From Porodaedalea pini (taxonomy: Eukaryota > Basidiomycota > Agaricomycetes > Hymenochaetales > Hymenochaetaceae), in contig NBAY01000003.1 of NCBI GenBank assembly GCA_002794775.1, positions 1,922,001 through 1,986,000 on the forward strand: a stretch of 64,000 bases of DNA. The letters run 5' to 3'. Of the stretch, positions 1-11,995 are shown piece after piece. How positions within the stretch are numbered: the stretch's first letter is position 1; every line of letters begins with the position of its first letter. The position numbers and the translations under genes were made by a program. A model generated the notes under the pieces. The model had not been told where the DNA came from and ran no database searches. It saw only the letters and a list, made by a program, of their open reading frames with translations.

Positions 1-889
1 CAAACTTCTTCCAGAACCATCGCCGGTACGTGAAGAGCATCAATACGGACCAGCTCAAGGGCAACGCGGTGTCAATGAGCGATCTGAGAAACGGGGATTG
101 CAAGCCGCTCGCGATCAATGAGACGGCCAACAAAATCATCTGGCCATGCGGGCTCATCGCCAACTCTCTCTTCAACGGTACGTCTCCTCGAGATCACTGT
201 CAATCCTGTCTACCTATTGTTAACGTCCACATTCCTCAGACACATACTCCAACCTAACCGCCGTGCAGACCGACGGCTCCACAAACAGTGACTACAGCTT
301 CACAGACAAGGGCATCGCCTGGCCGGGCGAGTCGAAGAAGTACGCGAGCGCGCCGGGGTACGACATCTCCGAGATCGTACCGCCACCGAACTGGTGGCCG
401 CGCTTCCCACAGGGATACAACAGCTCGAACCTGCCGAATTTTCACGTGGACGAGCACTTCCAGAACTGGATGCGCACGGCGGGCTTGCCTACATTCACGA
501 AGCTCTACGGTCGGAATGACGATGACACGCTCCTTGCGGGGACGTATCAAATCAATGTCACTATGAGTACGTTCGGTTTCTTTCCTCCTTTTCTTCCGGA
601 TATGCCGAATGACATGCTATACGCAGACTTTCCCGTGAGGCCGTATAAGGGCACCAAGTCCATCGTTATCTCAACAGTGTCGTGGATGGGCGGCAAGAAT
701 CCATTCCTCGGGTGGGCGTACGTTGTCGCCGCCGCCATTTTCGTCGTCCTCGGCGTCGCCGGGCTCATTCGGCATCTCGTCAAACCAAGGCACGCACAGC
801 ATTCTGCCACACGCGCATTCAGATTTCTCATTGACGGTTTTTTTCACAGACGCCTTGGCGACATGTCCCTCCTCTCCTGGAGTCGATGA
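1..889 (+). CDS. CDC50/Lem3 family P4-ATPase (flippase) subunit, 5' part outside window
   Basis: The C-terminal half of a CDC50/LEM3 protein. This family forms the non-catalytic subunit of phospholipid-flipping P4-ATPases and is needed for their exit from the ER and for flipping. The window opens inside the lumenal domain (NFFQNHRRYVKS, then NETANKIIWPCGLIANSLFN). Exons join at 177/240 (reads FND-TYSNL), 566/627 (NVTM-NFPV) and 789/850. The conserved block STVSWMGGKNPFLG is followed by a hydrophobic span (residues of AYVVAAAIFVVLGVAGLI), which is the second membrane helix, and the short cytosolic tail KPRRLGDMSLLSW, typical of the family. The last intron, 790-849, starts with GC instead of GT; it is 60 bp and open in frame, so retention would add 20 residues. 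The start codon and first membrane helix lie left of the window. The gene is convergent with the cyclase gene that follows. Confidence 0.9.
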
Positions 890-1150
890 CTAATCTCATC
901 CTTGAACATTCTCTCACTTCACGCCTTATCTGTTCTACGAACACTCACTATCCCGTTCAGGCCTTCCTCTCCTTCGTATCCTGTTTTCATATTTATCGAT
1001 ATGTTTTCTTCTGACTTGTCTTGACTAGCGGAGCGGAGTGGGGCGTTGTACAGTGTCACGACTACACAAGTAATGGCTTGATAATATACAAAATACTAGA
1101 TTCTACAACACTCGTCCTTAATCTATGCAAGCATAAGGCAGAAATTTGCA

Positions 1151-2613
1151 TTATAATCGCCCCTCGAGCCCAATACCCTCGCAGGCAATCAAAGCCTGCT
1201 CCCTCCCATCGAAGTTCTCCGTCACGTCAAACTTAGCGCCAGTCAACCGCTCAGCGACCCATATCGCCGTGCTATCCAAGATTCAAAAATCGCCAACATC
1301 AGATCCCTTCACTCTAACGCCAACAAAAACAAGAACACACCGCGTATGCAAAGTCACTCTCCCCGCCCTCACCACCGAGCGGCCCCGGGCCAGCGCAAGG
1401 AACACGACCATCTGGTCTTGCATCCACTCGTCCACGCACCCGCCTTCCTCTAAATTGCGTATTAGTTCCTGAGCGGCGGCAGCGCCGGTCTGCGCGCCGC
1501 GTGTCCCGCGCGCACCGAGAGCGGATCCGCTGAGGACGCAGCCTGTTGAGGTGGATGCGAGCAGGTGGATGCCTGAGCCTGGGCGGCCAGACGCGTTGGC
1601 TTCTATGTCGATGCGAATTTCTGGTGGAGAATCAGACTTGGAGTCGGAAAGTTTAGAGCAGAGCTTGAGTTCCTCGAGCGCGGCATCGCGCATCTCAGCC
1701 GCTATACGTCTCCCAATCACGCCGCTCACATACACTGTCCCCTTTACACTCACTACTTTCCCCCTCTCTGTTAGACTGACGCCCGGAGAGTCTCGCCGCG
1801 ACGCAGCCCGGGACGAGTGCGCGCAGGACACCGCCGCCGTGCGGGAAGAAGCCGCGTTGCTTCATGTCGAGTATGAGGGGAGAGGGAGAGGAGAGAGGGA
1901 GGACGTGTGTGTTGAGGAAGGGCAGGAGGACTGTTTGTGCGTAGTCCGCAGGCGGGGCGTTCAGCGCGTTCGTCCCGCCGCGCAGCGTGAGCGTCGACAC
2001 CGTCTCGACCAATTCCTCCTGTTCTTCCTCCACTCGTGAACCATCCGGTGTCGGAGAAGCAGGCGGAGGCTCCGGAAAGAGCAAGCACGGGAGCGAAATC
2101 TGAAAGAGCAAGGTCGTCGAGCCGGCGGTACCGGGGTCGGCCTCATATGCTCCTGCGCGGATGGATCCTGCGGTGGTGTCGAAGGACACGGTACACGAGC
2201 CCTTGTTTATGCCCTCTGCATGTGCTCCGCAAATGTGCGCTACGAGCTGGAGCCCTGTGCTTCGTTGAATTAGTAGCTTCACGACCCATCGCGTTGCTAA
2301 TTGACGAAGCACGTTCGCAGCATCATCATGACGCGAGCGCATTCACGAGAGCGGGAGATGAAGGCACGAGGGGGCCGAGCTACGAGATGAGCTTGATCTG
2401 CTGCTGCTCACCTGCTGCGTGTTGCGCCTTGAGGCCCGGCTGATCCCTGCCCTGCCGGACGTTGGGGATGTGCACGGGCGTGTGGGTGAGCGCGGAGAGG
2501 GCGATGGCGTTGCGGAGGAGCTGGCCGCCGCCTTCGAGCGTGCTGCCGTCGAGCTCGACGACGCGTGCGGGTGTGGTCGTGGTCGTCGATGTCATGGATG
2601 TCCTTGTTGTCAT
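1151..2613 (-). CDS. RNA 3'-terminal phosphate cyclase
   Basis: RNA 3'-phosphate cyclase (RTCA type) converts RNA 3'-phosphates to 2',3'-cyclic phosphates using ATP. The N-terminus has the family signature VVELDGSTLEGGGQLLRNA, followed by IPNVRQGRDQPGLKAQH, and later TLRGGTNALNAP, KQRGFFPHGGG, STGCVLSGSALGARG and the nucleotidylated-histidine region VTLHTRTAIWVAE near the C-terminus. Exons read on the minus strand as 2613-2412, 2254-1341 and 1271-1151; the introns have GTGAGC..CACAG and GTGTGT..GATAG borders. The middle exon needs two one-base corrections, near 1807-1812 and 1781-1786, to keep frame through LRRGETLRA into LTERGKVVSVKG. The summed exon length (1237 nt) becomes divisible by three only with two added bases, giving about 412 residues. 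Both breaks sit in cccgg runs. The start ATG at 2613 is the first in frame. Divergent from glutamate decarboxylase. Confidence 0.85.
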
Positions 2614-2991
2614 TGTGTATGCCTTGCAGTAGCTGCGAGGAGTCTGGACATGACGCGCTGCAAGTCACGCGGCCCCCTCCTTTCGTCGCATTGCACGTTT
2701 ATTTCGTTGGCTTTATTTCGTGCATTTATTCGCTGGCTCAGCTCTCTTCTCTTTGAGCCTTTTTACTACCCAATGCAAGCTCGTATTTAATGCTATTTTA
2801 CTGTAATTTATTCCGTGGCACCAAGGCGTGCGACCGGGTTCATCGAGGGTGGTGCCTATAATAGCTCCCGTGCGCTATTTTAAGTCTGATACATCCCTTC
2901 GTCATAGACACGACGCATATAACTACCCAATCTATCCCTCCTTCGTCTCTTCCACATACCCCCACTATCTACCCCCCTCTCTCATACAGCA
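2614..2991. promoter_or_regulatory. shared intergenic region between the cyclase (-) and GAD (+)
   Basis: The 378 bp between two divergent start codons must carry both promoters. The GAD side is pyrimidine-rich just before its ATG (tctccctcttcg-like tracts around 2930-2990), common in fungal 5' leaders. I see no convincing TATA box and no gene. Confidence 0.5.
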
Positions 2992-5079
2992 ATGGCCCTC
3001 GCAAAGCACGTCCACCCAGACAAACTCCTCCAGGAGGCTAGGGACCATAAGGCCCGCAACCACGCCCACCATCTCACAAACACTGACCCCACCACATCCT
3101 CCTCCGCGTACGGCGGCCGATATGGGTCAAACCCGCTGCCGAAATACAAAATTCCCTCAAAGGTGCCTAGCTCTATCTGACTATGTGTCATAAGAAAGAA
3201 ATGCTGAAAGGGAGCTGCATCGACAGGGCACGGACGCAGAGCCTGCGTACCAGCTCATCCACGACGAGCTTGCTCTCGATGGCTCTCCGCTTCTTAACCT
3301 GGCATCCTTTGTGCACACTTGGATGCCTGCGGCTGCAGACAAGCTCATGCAGGAGAATATGTGCAAGAACCTAATCGACCAGGATGAGTATCCCATGACG
3401 CGTGAGCTACTTTTTCGTCTTTCAGATTCGAGCAGGGTTCTAACCCCTAAGGACAGAGATGATACACGAGCGCTGTAAATATATTAGCACTTATACTTAA
3501 CTGTTGATCCTTACGTTCTCACAGGTGTTTCCATGCTCGCGGACCTCTGGAACGCGCCCAACGGTAAGCAGGCTATCGGGACCGCCACCACCGGCTCCTC
3601 CGAGGCCATCCAACTCGGCGGTCTCGCCATGAAGCGCATCTGGCAGGAGAAGCGCAAGGCCGCCGGAAAGAGCATCCACGAGCCCGGTCCCAACATCATC
3701 ATGGGCGCCAACGCCCAGGTCGCGCTCGAGAAGTTCGCCCGCTACTTCGAGGTCGAGTGCCGCCTCGTCCCCATCTCCGAGGAGAGCAAGTACAGACTCG
3801 ACACCAAGAAGGCGATAGAGCTCGTCGACGAGAACACGATTGGCGTGTTCGTCATCCTGGGAAGTGAGTGTGATCTTGTACACCAGAGTTTATATCTTGG
3901 TCCTTACGGTTATTTTTAAGGCACGTACACTGGCCACTACGAGCCTGTCAAGGAGATGTCCGACCTTCTCGACGAATATGAGGCGCGGACTGGTCATTCT
4001 GTTCCCATTCACGTCGACGGTGCCTCCGGAGCCTTCATCGCCCCCTTCGCGACTGTATGCAGAACCAACTCTCTTCAAAACACAACCTAATATTTATTCT
4101 TGCTAGCCTAAACTCGTATGGGACTTCCGCCTCCCTCGTGTTGTCTCCATCAACACCTCAGGCCACAAATTCGGGCTCGCCTACGTCGGCGTCGGCTGGG
4201 TCGTTTGGCGCGACAAGGCGCACCTGCCCAAGGACCTCATCTTCGAGCTGCACTACCTCGGCTCCATCGAATACAGCTTCTCTCTCAATTTCTCACGCCC
4301 CGCCGCGCCGATCATTGCGCAGTACTTCAACTTTGTGCACCTCGGCTTCGAGGGCTTCCGTAACGTCGCGCTCACGGATCTGAAGAATGCGCGCCTGCTG
4401 AGCCGTGCGCTCGAGAAAAGCGGATATTTTCTCGTGCTGAGCGATGTACATCGCCCTATAGAGGGCGGGTCGAACTTGATTGCAGGCGCGAAGCACGCCG
4501 CGGGAGTTACGAACGAGGAGGATGTCGAGGTCAGCCTTATATTACATCGTGTTCTGGGAGCCTGACTCGAAGTTTGCATTCAGACATACATCCCGTCCCT
4601 CCCCGTTGTCTCCTTCCGCTTCACTGACCAGTTCAAGAGCAAGTACCCGGAAGTTAGGCAGAAGTGGATGCAGACCCTCCTGCGTTCAAAGGGATGGTGA
4701 GCAACCCATTCTTTTACTCCACTATAATCGATCTGACCTCTCAAAGGATCGTGCCGAACTACGAGCTCGCGCCCAACCTGCAGAACGTCGAGATTCTGCG
4801 CGTTGTCGTTCGCGAGAACTTCACCGAAGTAGTGCGTATTCATTCCATAGTCCGCTTTCTCCGCAAAGAAAATGATTTTTGACTTTCATCTTATCGTAGC
4901 TCGTTGACCGTCTTGTCACCGACATCATCGAAATCACCGAGGGTCTGATGAAGAGCGATTCGACGGTGCACGCGCTGGCCACTCTCGGCGCGACGGACAG
5001 TGCCGCGCGCCGCGGCAACGGCAAGCTCGGCGCAGGCGCGGGGTCCAAGAGCTCCGGCACGTATGCCAAGCAGTGTTGA
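2992..5079 (+). CDS. glutamate decarboxylase (PLP-dependent)
   Basis: Decarboxylates L-glutamate to GABA with pyridoxal phosphate; a cytosolic enzyme feeding the GABA shunt. Eight exons join cleanly: 2992-3162, 3227-3401, 3525-3863, 3921-4054, 4107-4529, 4584-4696, 4747-4831 and 4900-5079, 1620 nt or 539 residues, which is normal for fungal GADs. Landmarks in order are the N-terminal YGGRYGSNPLPKYKIP, the substrate region YQLIHDELALDG, TGSSEAIQLGGLAMKR (cofactor phosphate loop), GANAQVALEKFARYFEVE, HVDGASGAFIAPF (the aspartate that pairs with the PLP ring nitrogen) and INTSGHKFGLAYVG, whose lysine forms the Schiff base. The C-terminal tail is Gly/Ala/Ser-rich; I see no obvious amphipathic calmodulin-binding helix. 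The first ATG after the pyrimidine-rich leader was chosen as start. Convergent with the P450. Confidence 0.95.
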
Positions 5080-5485
5080 GCGTCTCTCCTTCCAGGTTAC
5101 CAAGGTTGCGAATACCGATAACAACAGAACTGAAAACAAAAAAGGAATATGAATTTAAAGTAAGTGTAAGATTACTAGGTGGGTGTACACGTGTTCAGTT
5201 TGAGAGAACTCTGTCTATGGGAGCTTTTCATGGACTGTACACGTTAAAAAAATGTATGAGTTACTGGCATAAACAGAGACCGCAATTGAATGTTTTATGA
5301 TTCTAAGATGTTTTGGGACTGTGTTGTTTCATTCTTTAGATCGACTCGACCTATATCCAAATACATAGTTAGACTATGTATAGATAAATGTATTGACTGG
5401 CAATAACTAAGGAAACGGTCTTCGTCATGAGCTCTAATATCTACAAACATGGATGGATATATAAAGCCAGATATGAACGTATGCT
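5080..5485. other. convergent intergenic region, no gene seen
   Basis: 406 AT-rich bases between the 3' ends of the GAD and P450 genes; presumably both 3' UTRs. No coding pattern or repeat noticed. Confidence 0.6.
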
Positions 5486-7939
5486 TTAAATCTTGAATGT
5501 CTGCTTGATGTTGATATTCGCCTGACGGATGAGCGCCACCGCCTCCTGCGAGCGCGGCGTGATCGCGCACTTGTACGCGCTCGGATGTCTATAGTATTTA
5601 AGATTATCATCAATTCAGCTCCAGAGTATTCTATAACAAAGAAGGAATGGGGAGACGCACGAAACGATCCCCGATGTGGGCAGATGCACAGCAGGGATGG
5701 ATACCCCGTTCGCGTCCTTCGCGAGCGCGATGTCGAACGTTGCCAGGAGGCGGGCGATGACCAGATGCAGCGCGTTCTCCGCGTAGTAGAACGCCGGACA
5801 ATATCTGTACATACGAGCGATGTGAGTTAACGGCATTCCCAGCTATTCAACGGCCTCGGAGGCGGAGGCGGAGGCTCGGCGCTCGTGACGACGAAGCAGG
5901 ACACGGGACCGGGACTGGGGCACCGAGAACTCACCGTCGTCCGTACCCGAACGCGAACTTTGCAGGGTCTTTGCTCGAGAAATCAAGGTGGCCCTCTGCG
6001 TCAAAGTAACGCTCCGGTCTGAACTCCATGGGATCGGGATATACTTCTGGGTCATGCAGGATGCCCCTACACAACAGAAAAATAGAAGTACGTTAATTCG
6101 GTGCTTCTGATCTGGCGCATATATAAATCTAAGAGAGTACATACCACGAATTCCCGAGTACGATCGCTCCCTTCGGCAAATAATACCCCTCATACACATC
6201 GTCCTCCTTCAGCATATGCGGCAGACCTATAATATCCATCCCATCAAAGTAAAAATCATCAGCACTTCCCCGCTCGTCTACAATCTGAGAAAGCCACGCA
6301 AACAGACAAAACGACTTACTCTGCGGAGCAACGACGTGCCAGCGCAGCAGCTCTTTCATGACTGCAGTGATATACGGCAGGTCTTTGCGGTCGTCATGCG
6401 TGGGCAGCCGCGTGGAGCCTACGACGGCGTCAAGCTCCGTTTGGGCTTTTCTTTGGACCTCTGGGTTTAGCGTCATTGCGAGGATGAAGCCTGATAATGC
6501 AGCGACACACTAGATCCAAGGAGTCAAAACAAAACATTAGCTTTAAGAAATGCTTGTTGTCTTACAGTATCGGAGCCCGCTGAAAAGTGCAATTATCAAT
6601 TGAGTAGCGGGGAGTCTTGATGCAACGAAAGACCCACCTCCATATGCTATCGTCGAACAATCCCGAATGACATTCTCCATCTCCGGATCGAACTTCTCGT
6701 TCTTTTCACGCTCCTGCTTTTCCAAGAGCTCCGAGATGAAACACGGCATCGGCAGCGTGCCGGTTGCCTGGATAAATCAAATCTCCTCGTCAGAAAGACT
6801 CGTTCATTTTCATTCTTTGAGCGAGGCAGGGAGGGCGGCGTACCAACTTGGCCTTCGAGGCGAGGAACGGCACATCCCGCATCCCTTGCACGTCGTTCGT
6901 CAGCTGCTCTGCCATCTTCTGATAGAAAGCGCCTGGAACCCAAGACGGAACTTTCTTCACTGCGTTGCAAAAAATCTATATCAATATGCTAGTCAGGTAA
7001 TAAATCCTTCAGGGTGCACACGTACATATGGGGAACGCGTCGACCAAAAATGCACCGGGACGAGCGAGGTCGGAAATGACAGCCAGCGCTCTCTCAGCAA
7101 GTACGACGTATTTGTCGTCTCGTGTTACCGGGAAAATACCGTACACAGACATCATGATCTGCTGCGCCACATGCCTAGAAAACTACATTCAGCACTATAC
7201 ATCTCCTCGACAGATCCCAAGTTTCAAAAAAGGAGAGGGAGAATCTCACAGGCGAACATGATCCTCGAAATCTTCCGGTTTGTTCAGCAGAAGCTCAAGG
7301 AGCCTTGTAGTTGCAAAGTCTTGCGCCGGGTTGAACATCTGGACGTTCCCCGGTCCGAACTTGCTAATGAAAACGCGTCTGTGTTTCCGCCACATATCTC
7401 CATAGTGCATCAATGCAAACACCCAGTCGAAGCCCGTTCTATCATCTCTCAAAATCAAATCTGACTCGTCGTGGTTGTAGGACTAGTACATACAGTTCGC
7501 CTAAAAGCGGCAAACGCGGCCGATCCGAGTAAATAGAGGACCTCTTCTCGAACAAATCATTCGCAGCTCTCGCGGTATTGAGGATGACGATCGACTGGTT
7601 AAATACAGATACATGGACAATCTCGCCTTCAGAGCAATCAGCCATCAGCCAACTATAAGTGAACTAGCTGAAACAATAAGAGCAAATACCATATTCTCTC
7701 CCCCACTTTGTGAATGTCTCCCAAGGCTGATTCATCGGCATGTCGAACGCGTTTCCGATGAGTGGCAGCGGACTCGGACCGGGAGCGAAAGGCAGGCCAT
7801 CTCCTTTCGCTCTTACACTGGCTCTGGAAGACTTGAAGGCCCGGATGAGGAGGAAGGCAGTGACCAGAGCGGCTCCAAAGACGAGGACAGAGGCCTCGGC
7901 GTCTAAAGGGAATGCGCCCCATGCAGATTCGGGGCTCAT
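5486..7939 (-). CDS. cytochrome P450 monooxygenase
   Basis: A membrane-anchored fungal class II P450. Substrate unknown. It starts with a short lumenal stretch and one hydrophobic anchor (ASVLVFGAALVTAFLLI), then the proline-rich hinge LPFAPGPSPLPLIGN. Later signatures are MWRKHRRVF (C-helix W-x-x-x-R), the I-helix AGSDT read across a 14-nt exon at 6566-6579, the K-helix MKELLRWH (E-x-x-R), FRPERYF (PERF) and the haem loop FGYGRRYCPA, split by an intron. Cysteine is present, but the glycine usual two residues after it is replaced (C-P-A instead of C-x-G). The last exon encodes HPSAYKCAITPRSQEA and ends at TAA 5486. Introns recognised include 7627-7689, 7448-7493 and 5589-5660; I did not resolve every junction in 6600-7300. 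The family style resembles the O-methylsterigmatocystin oxidoreductase-like P450s common in basidiomycetes, but I do not assign a CYP number. Confidence 0.9.
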
Positions 7940-8966
7940 GAAGATTCAATAGTCGTAGCTAGTCGTAGAATCGTAAGTCGAGCTAATTGTCGGATATTGA
8001 TAGGAAAGGGAGAGGGAAAAGGAAAGCTAGAAAGCAGTGGTCGAGCCAATAAGTGCCCGTCTCTTATATACTGATCGCGACCTGCATGACCGCCGAAAAA
8101 TGAGAAGGCTCGAGCTAGCGTAGCGAGGAATAAATTAAAGTTACGGCATGCCGATAACAAGAACCCGAGCCGAGCCAAACAGAACAAAACAGAGGGCACG
8201 CGCGTCCATGTTTTAGGTAAGCAGTGGAAGTAAATCCTCGAGAAGCCTTCGAAAGAAGCTAAGTTCAATTGTTTTTGCAAGCAGGCAGCGCAAGGGTAGT
8301 CCCTCAGGAGGCACGCTTATATGCCATATCAGCACCCCATACATTCGCACTAAAAACACTGCAACGTGTTTGATTCCCCTTCTTATACCTCAGCGTGAAC
8401 CTTGTCTCAATAACAAGCTTAAGGAAAACAAGCTAGGTGTAGTCAATCAGATTACACTGTGCGGTACCACTCGGACCATCGGAACCCGTCTTCCAATAGA
8501 AAAACTGCGGCAAACAAATTGACCCTAACTCATGCTCACAGTTCTGACGGAAGCGGACAAAACCAACGACGAAATCAGAAACCTCAGGCCGTCGCGTTTT
8601 TCTAGCCCAAATCGGAGCTCGGTGGTCTCGGTTGCACCTTGCAGCATCTACACACATACCGTACTTTCAGTCTTTCAGTTTTCCACTTCCAAGGGATATG
8701 ATTTCAAAAGAAGCCTCATGCCTATATATTGGTCACTCGATAGTTATACACGCACCCAATCGACGAAAGCATCTACGAGGACTTAGGATTCAAGTAGCCA
8801 GAAGCCTTTCCGGCAAGGACGCCAGAGACTAGATTTGCACGTTGAAGTGATTGGAAGATTGATAGAAGGTGAGGAGTGCACCTTCAAATGCTCACCGACT
8901 CTACCTGGCAAACGAATCAAACTCCATTAGGGGTATTGTACAATAGTCCATTGGGTTCAGTGTTGC
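7940..8966. other. intergenic region without recognisable gene
   Basis: About 1 kb upstream of the P450 and downstream of the V-ATPase gene. The segment near 8060-8075 (ttatatac on the plus strand) could supply a TATA box for the minus-strand P450. The open frames here are short and resemble nothing I know. Confidence 0.5.
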
Positions 8967-10846
8967 TCAGCTCGCTCTCCAAGGCTGACTGAGGAGCCGC
9001 TGCACAGAGATCAACGAGCGGTACCGCACATCTGCATTTTCGTGCGTCATCAACTGCATCACCCGCGTCTTCGCGCCCAGGTCCGCCACGGCCCTATAAA
9101 CAAGCTCAATTAAAGAGAGCGAAGGACATTTGGAAATGGGATGATACGTACTTTTTCCCCCGGTCACAATACTTGACGAACTGTCCGAGATCGTGAGCAG
9201 CTACTGCAAGCACAGTTGGGTCCGAAGACTCGTTCAACAACTTCACAAGGAGCCTATATCGCGGAAGAAAGAGCATGAAGGTCTGGTCTGCATAAAGTAA
9301 TGAGTGAAAGGAACTCACTTTAGCTGCGCGAAGTCTTGATCACAGAGTTTCCCAGCATTTTCTTGCCAGAATGTGTCGGACTCATGCACCGGTGACCAAG
9401 ACAGATGGCCAGAAGACAGTTCTGCCGTATATTCTTCCCAAGTCCTGCGTATAACGTCAGAAGAGCGTCGACACTCCCTGAATGGGCTGAAAGTAAAGAT
9501 TACGCACGTTAAGCTATCGAAGTTCGCTTTCAGTTCATCGCGGAGGAACTGGACATCCTCCACGATGTCCTCGTCTGTCCATTTCCGTCCACATAAGCTC
9601 TTTGCAAAAGGGAGAAGCTGGGCAACCAGCATCGAAGGTAGATTTTGTGAAGGTGCTTTTGAAACGAGATTCTAAGAAAAATATTAGTCATGGCATACAT
9701 AAGGTCAACTGAAAGAGACTCGTACTCGGAAGGAGGCTACAATCACCCGAATGACCTTCTCTTTCACCGCGCCTTGAGCCACATCAGTCAGAAGGGGGAT
9801 GATATCGTATTTCCTGTAGAACCCTACGTCAGCTTGAATCTCGACATATAGCGAAGCGCGCACTTGTTTATGTTCTCTGCGATCTCCTGCTCAAACGTCA
9901 ATAGCCAGAAACAGAAGCAGATTTGATAGCTCATTTGAGCACCAGGCTTGTTCTGCAGGATGTCACGGAGACTGACAAAAACAAAACTTCAGCAATCATG
10001 TCTCTGATCGAAGTCAATGCGGTGCGCACCCAACAATAATCTTTGAATGACCCCATACTGCTCTGCGGACTTCCGCCCTAGGCAGCAAAGCTTCAAGGCA
10101 TTGTACGGCAGCGTCTCGCTTGCTGGACGAGACAGACTGCATGAGGCTCGATAGTGCTGCAAGGAAAGGCTGCAGATGCTGCGGCTGGATGGCGGAGGAT
10201 TCGGAACTATAATGCAGACCATCCGTCAAAACTTGTGTAAAGTAGACTGGTCATCGACGTACCTCAGGAGAACAGTTAATATCTGGGCAGTCTTGAGCTG
10301 GAGAAACTCGTCCTGGCTTTCTAGAGTTCTGATGCGCTGTTGTGAGTCAAACGGCGAGCATACGAGCCGGTGTGGCGTACCGAAGTAGAGGACCGTATGG
10401 CAGCTCGGGGTCCTTCGCAGCAGCTTTGGTAAACAGTGGTATGCGCTCGTCATGATCTAAGTGAAGCGGTCAGCAGCAGCTCTACGAATAGTCGAACTCT
10501 ATAGCGTACCGGCAAGCGCGTCCGTAATAAGCACAAGGATCCATTGCATAGTATCCACCCGATTGAGCTTCTTGAGGAGACCCAAATACAGGAGCGCATA
10601 CGTCTGACCGTCCGACAACAGCAACGACTCCGTCTTCGACCTCGGCTGTCTGTCGACCTTCTTAATGAGTGCGAGCTCATCGGGGGTCACCAGGCCTGCA
10701 CGCTGGTATGCCTGTGGAACAGCTGTATTGAGCGCGCTATCGTTTACAGTTCGAGACAACTGGCTCACCTCCCATGGCACCGGCTTCGAGCGTATCTTCG
10801 CAGACGTCTCCTCGATATACGTATTTGAGACGAGCGAGAGGGACAT
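8967..10846 (-). CDS. VMA13: V-type proton ATPase subunit H
   Basis: Regulatory subunit of the V1 sector that bridges V1 and V0 and is needed for ATP-driven proton pumping at vacuolar and endosomal membranes. The N-terminal exon reads SNTYIEETSAKIRSKPVPWE and continues with YQRAGLVTPDELALIKKVDR, a hallmark of subunit H. Armadillo-like helical repeats follow (QTYALLYLGLLKKLNRVDT; DEDIVEDVQFLRDELKANFD; TWEEYTAELSSGHLSWSPVH). The C-terminal domain is well conserved: FWQENAGKLCDQDFAQLKLL, then HDLGQFVKYCDRGKK and a last repeat ending LSQPWRAS. The gene is split into many short exons by introns of about 50-65 bp; I followed the order of conserved blocks but did not fix every junction between 9650 and 10450. 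The start codon at 10846 lies 122 bp from the divergent ribosomal-protein gene. Confidence 0.9.
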
Positions 10847-10968
10847 TGTGTAAGGTCAGCGAGTGAGATGGTGAGGAGAAGTGTTAGCGACTCGTACAGT
10901 AAATACGCCACTGCTGAATGCAAATGGAAAGTCGCGTCAGGCATTCCTTTCTTTGAACCGACACTGGC
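10847..10968. promoter_or_regulatory. compact bidirectional promoter
   Basis: Only 122 bp separate the start codons of the V-ATPase subunit H gene (-) and the mitochondrial ribosomal-protein gene (+), so the two must share promoter sequence. I see no clear TATA box. Confidence 0.6.
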
Positions 10969-11995
10969 ATGTCGCCGTCTGCGCTGCTCACTCAATGCCA
11001 GCGACAACTTCACCATAACATTGGCTTTGCCCAAGGTAATTGGTTCCTAAGAGAAACGAGGCTTGAAGAAGTATTAAGTTTTTCAATGATATATAGGCCT
11101 TGCACGGCGCGGTCTTGCAACAGTCGTAGATGCACCCAAATCACACCGTCTCGCAGTTGGCATCCTCCTAAACCGCTCTCCAATCCTCACACGCACGCCG
11201 AGCAAATTCGAGCGCGAATTCTTCAAATACCAGCAGCGCATCCAGCGGGCCTTGCACAACCCATTCCCCTATGAGTTCTACTTCAAGCAGGGATCGCTGC
11301 TCGAGGCGCAGTTCAACCAAGAGGAGATCCGGCGCGAGCGCAAGGCGTTCGGCCGGGATGCCGTGAAAGATGCGGAGGACAAGTCATCGTTGCTGATGAA
11401 CGTGGAGACGACGACGGGTGAGGAGGACGAAAAACCTATGCCCCGGCGGACACAAGCGGACGAGAAGCGGGACGTCAAAAGTCTCGATAGACATGGATCG
11501 CGGAATCTATACCTTCTGGTAAAGGGCCTTCCAAATGATAAATATCAATGGAGGTTCCCGAAGGGCTATGTAGAAACCGGCGAGCTCTTGCATGAGGTCG
11601 GCTTCATGCTTCTGCGATGCGAAATCCGTAACATTCAACTTTTTTTATAGGCAGCAAAACGAGATCTACACGCTGAGTGCGGTCCCCACATTAATACCTG
11701 GGTCGTCGGACGAAAGCCCATTGGTCTTTTCGAATATGACTACGAGTCAACCTCTGACCCCCGATTTTCGGGCGAGAAAGTACGTGCACGGCCTTTTTTT
11801 TTCATTTGCGTATTTTTCTTACCGAATGAATTGCCTCCATAGATTTTCTTTTACAAAGCGCATATTTTTGCAGGGCAGGCACGGCCAGCGGAGAAGAGTG
11901 TCACTGATTTCGCTTGGCTTACGAAGGAAGAGATCGAGTCGCATGTAGACAAGGAGTACTGGTTGGGGACGAAAGATATGTTATCCGACTTCTAA
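10969..11995 (+). CDS. mitochondrial large-subunit ribosomal protein L46 (yeast MRPL17 type)
   Basis: Structural protein of the mitochondrial 54S/39S subunit, built on a Nudix-like fold. Four exons (10969-11035, 11097-11596, 11651-11779, 11843-11995) give 849 nt, 282 residues. The N-terminus (MSPSALLTQCQRQLHHN) is basic and free of acidic residues, as expected for a mitochondrial presequence. The family blocks are VGILLNRSPILTRTPSKFE, then LHNPFPYEFYFKQGSLLEAQ, the Nudix-like part DKYQWRFPKGYVETGELLHE-AAKRDLHAECG, and the end FAWLTKEEIESHVDKEYW. The Nudix box is not catalytic in this family. The start is supported by the phase of the first intron (CAAG|GCCTT). Convergent with the first C2H2 gene. 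Confidence 0.92.
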
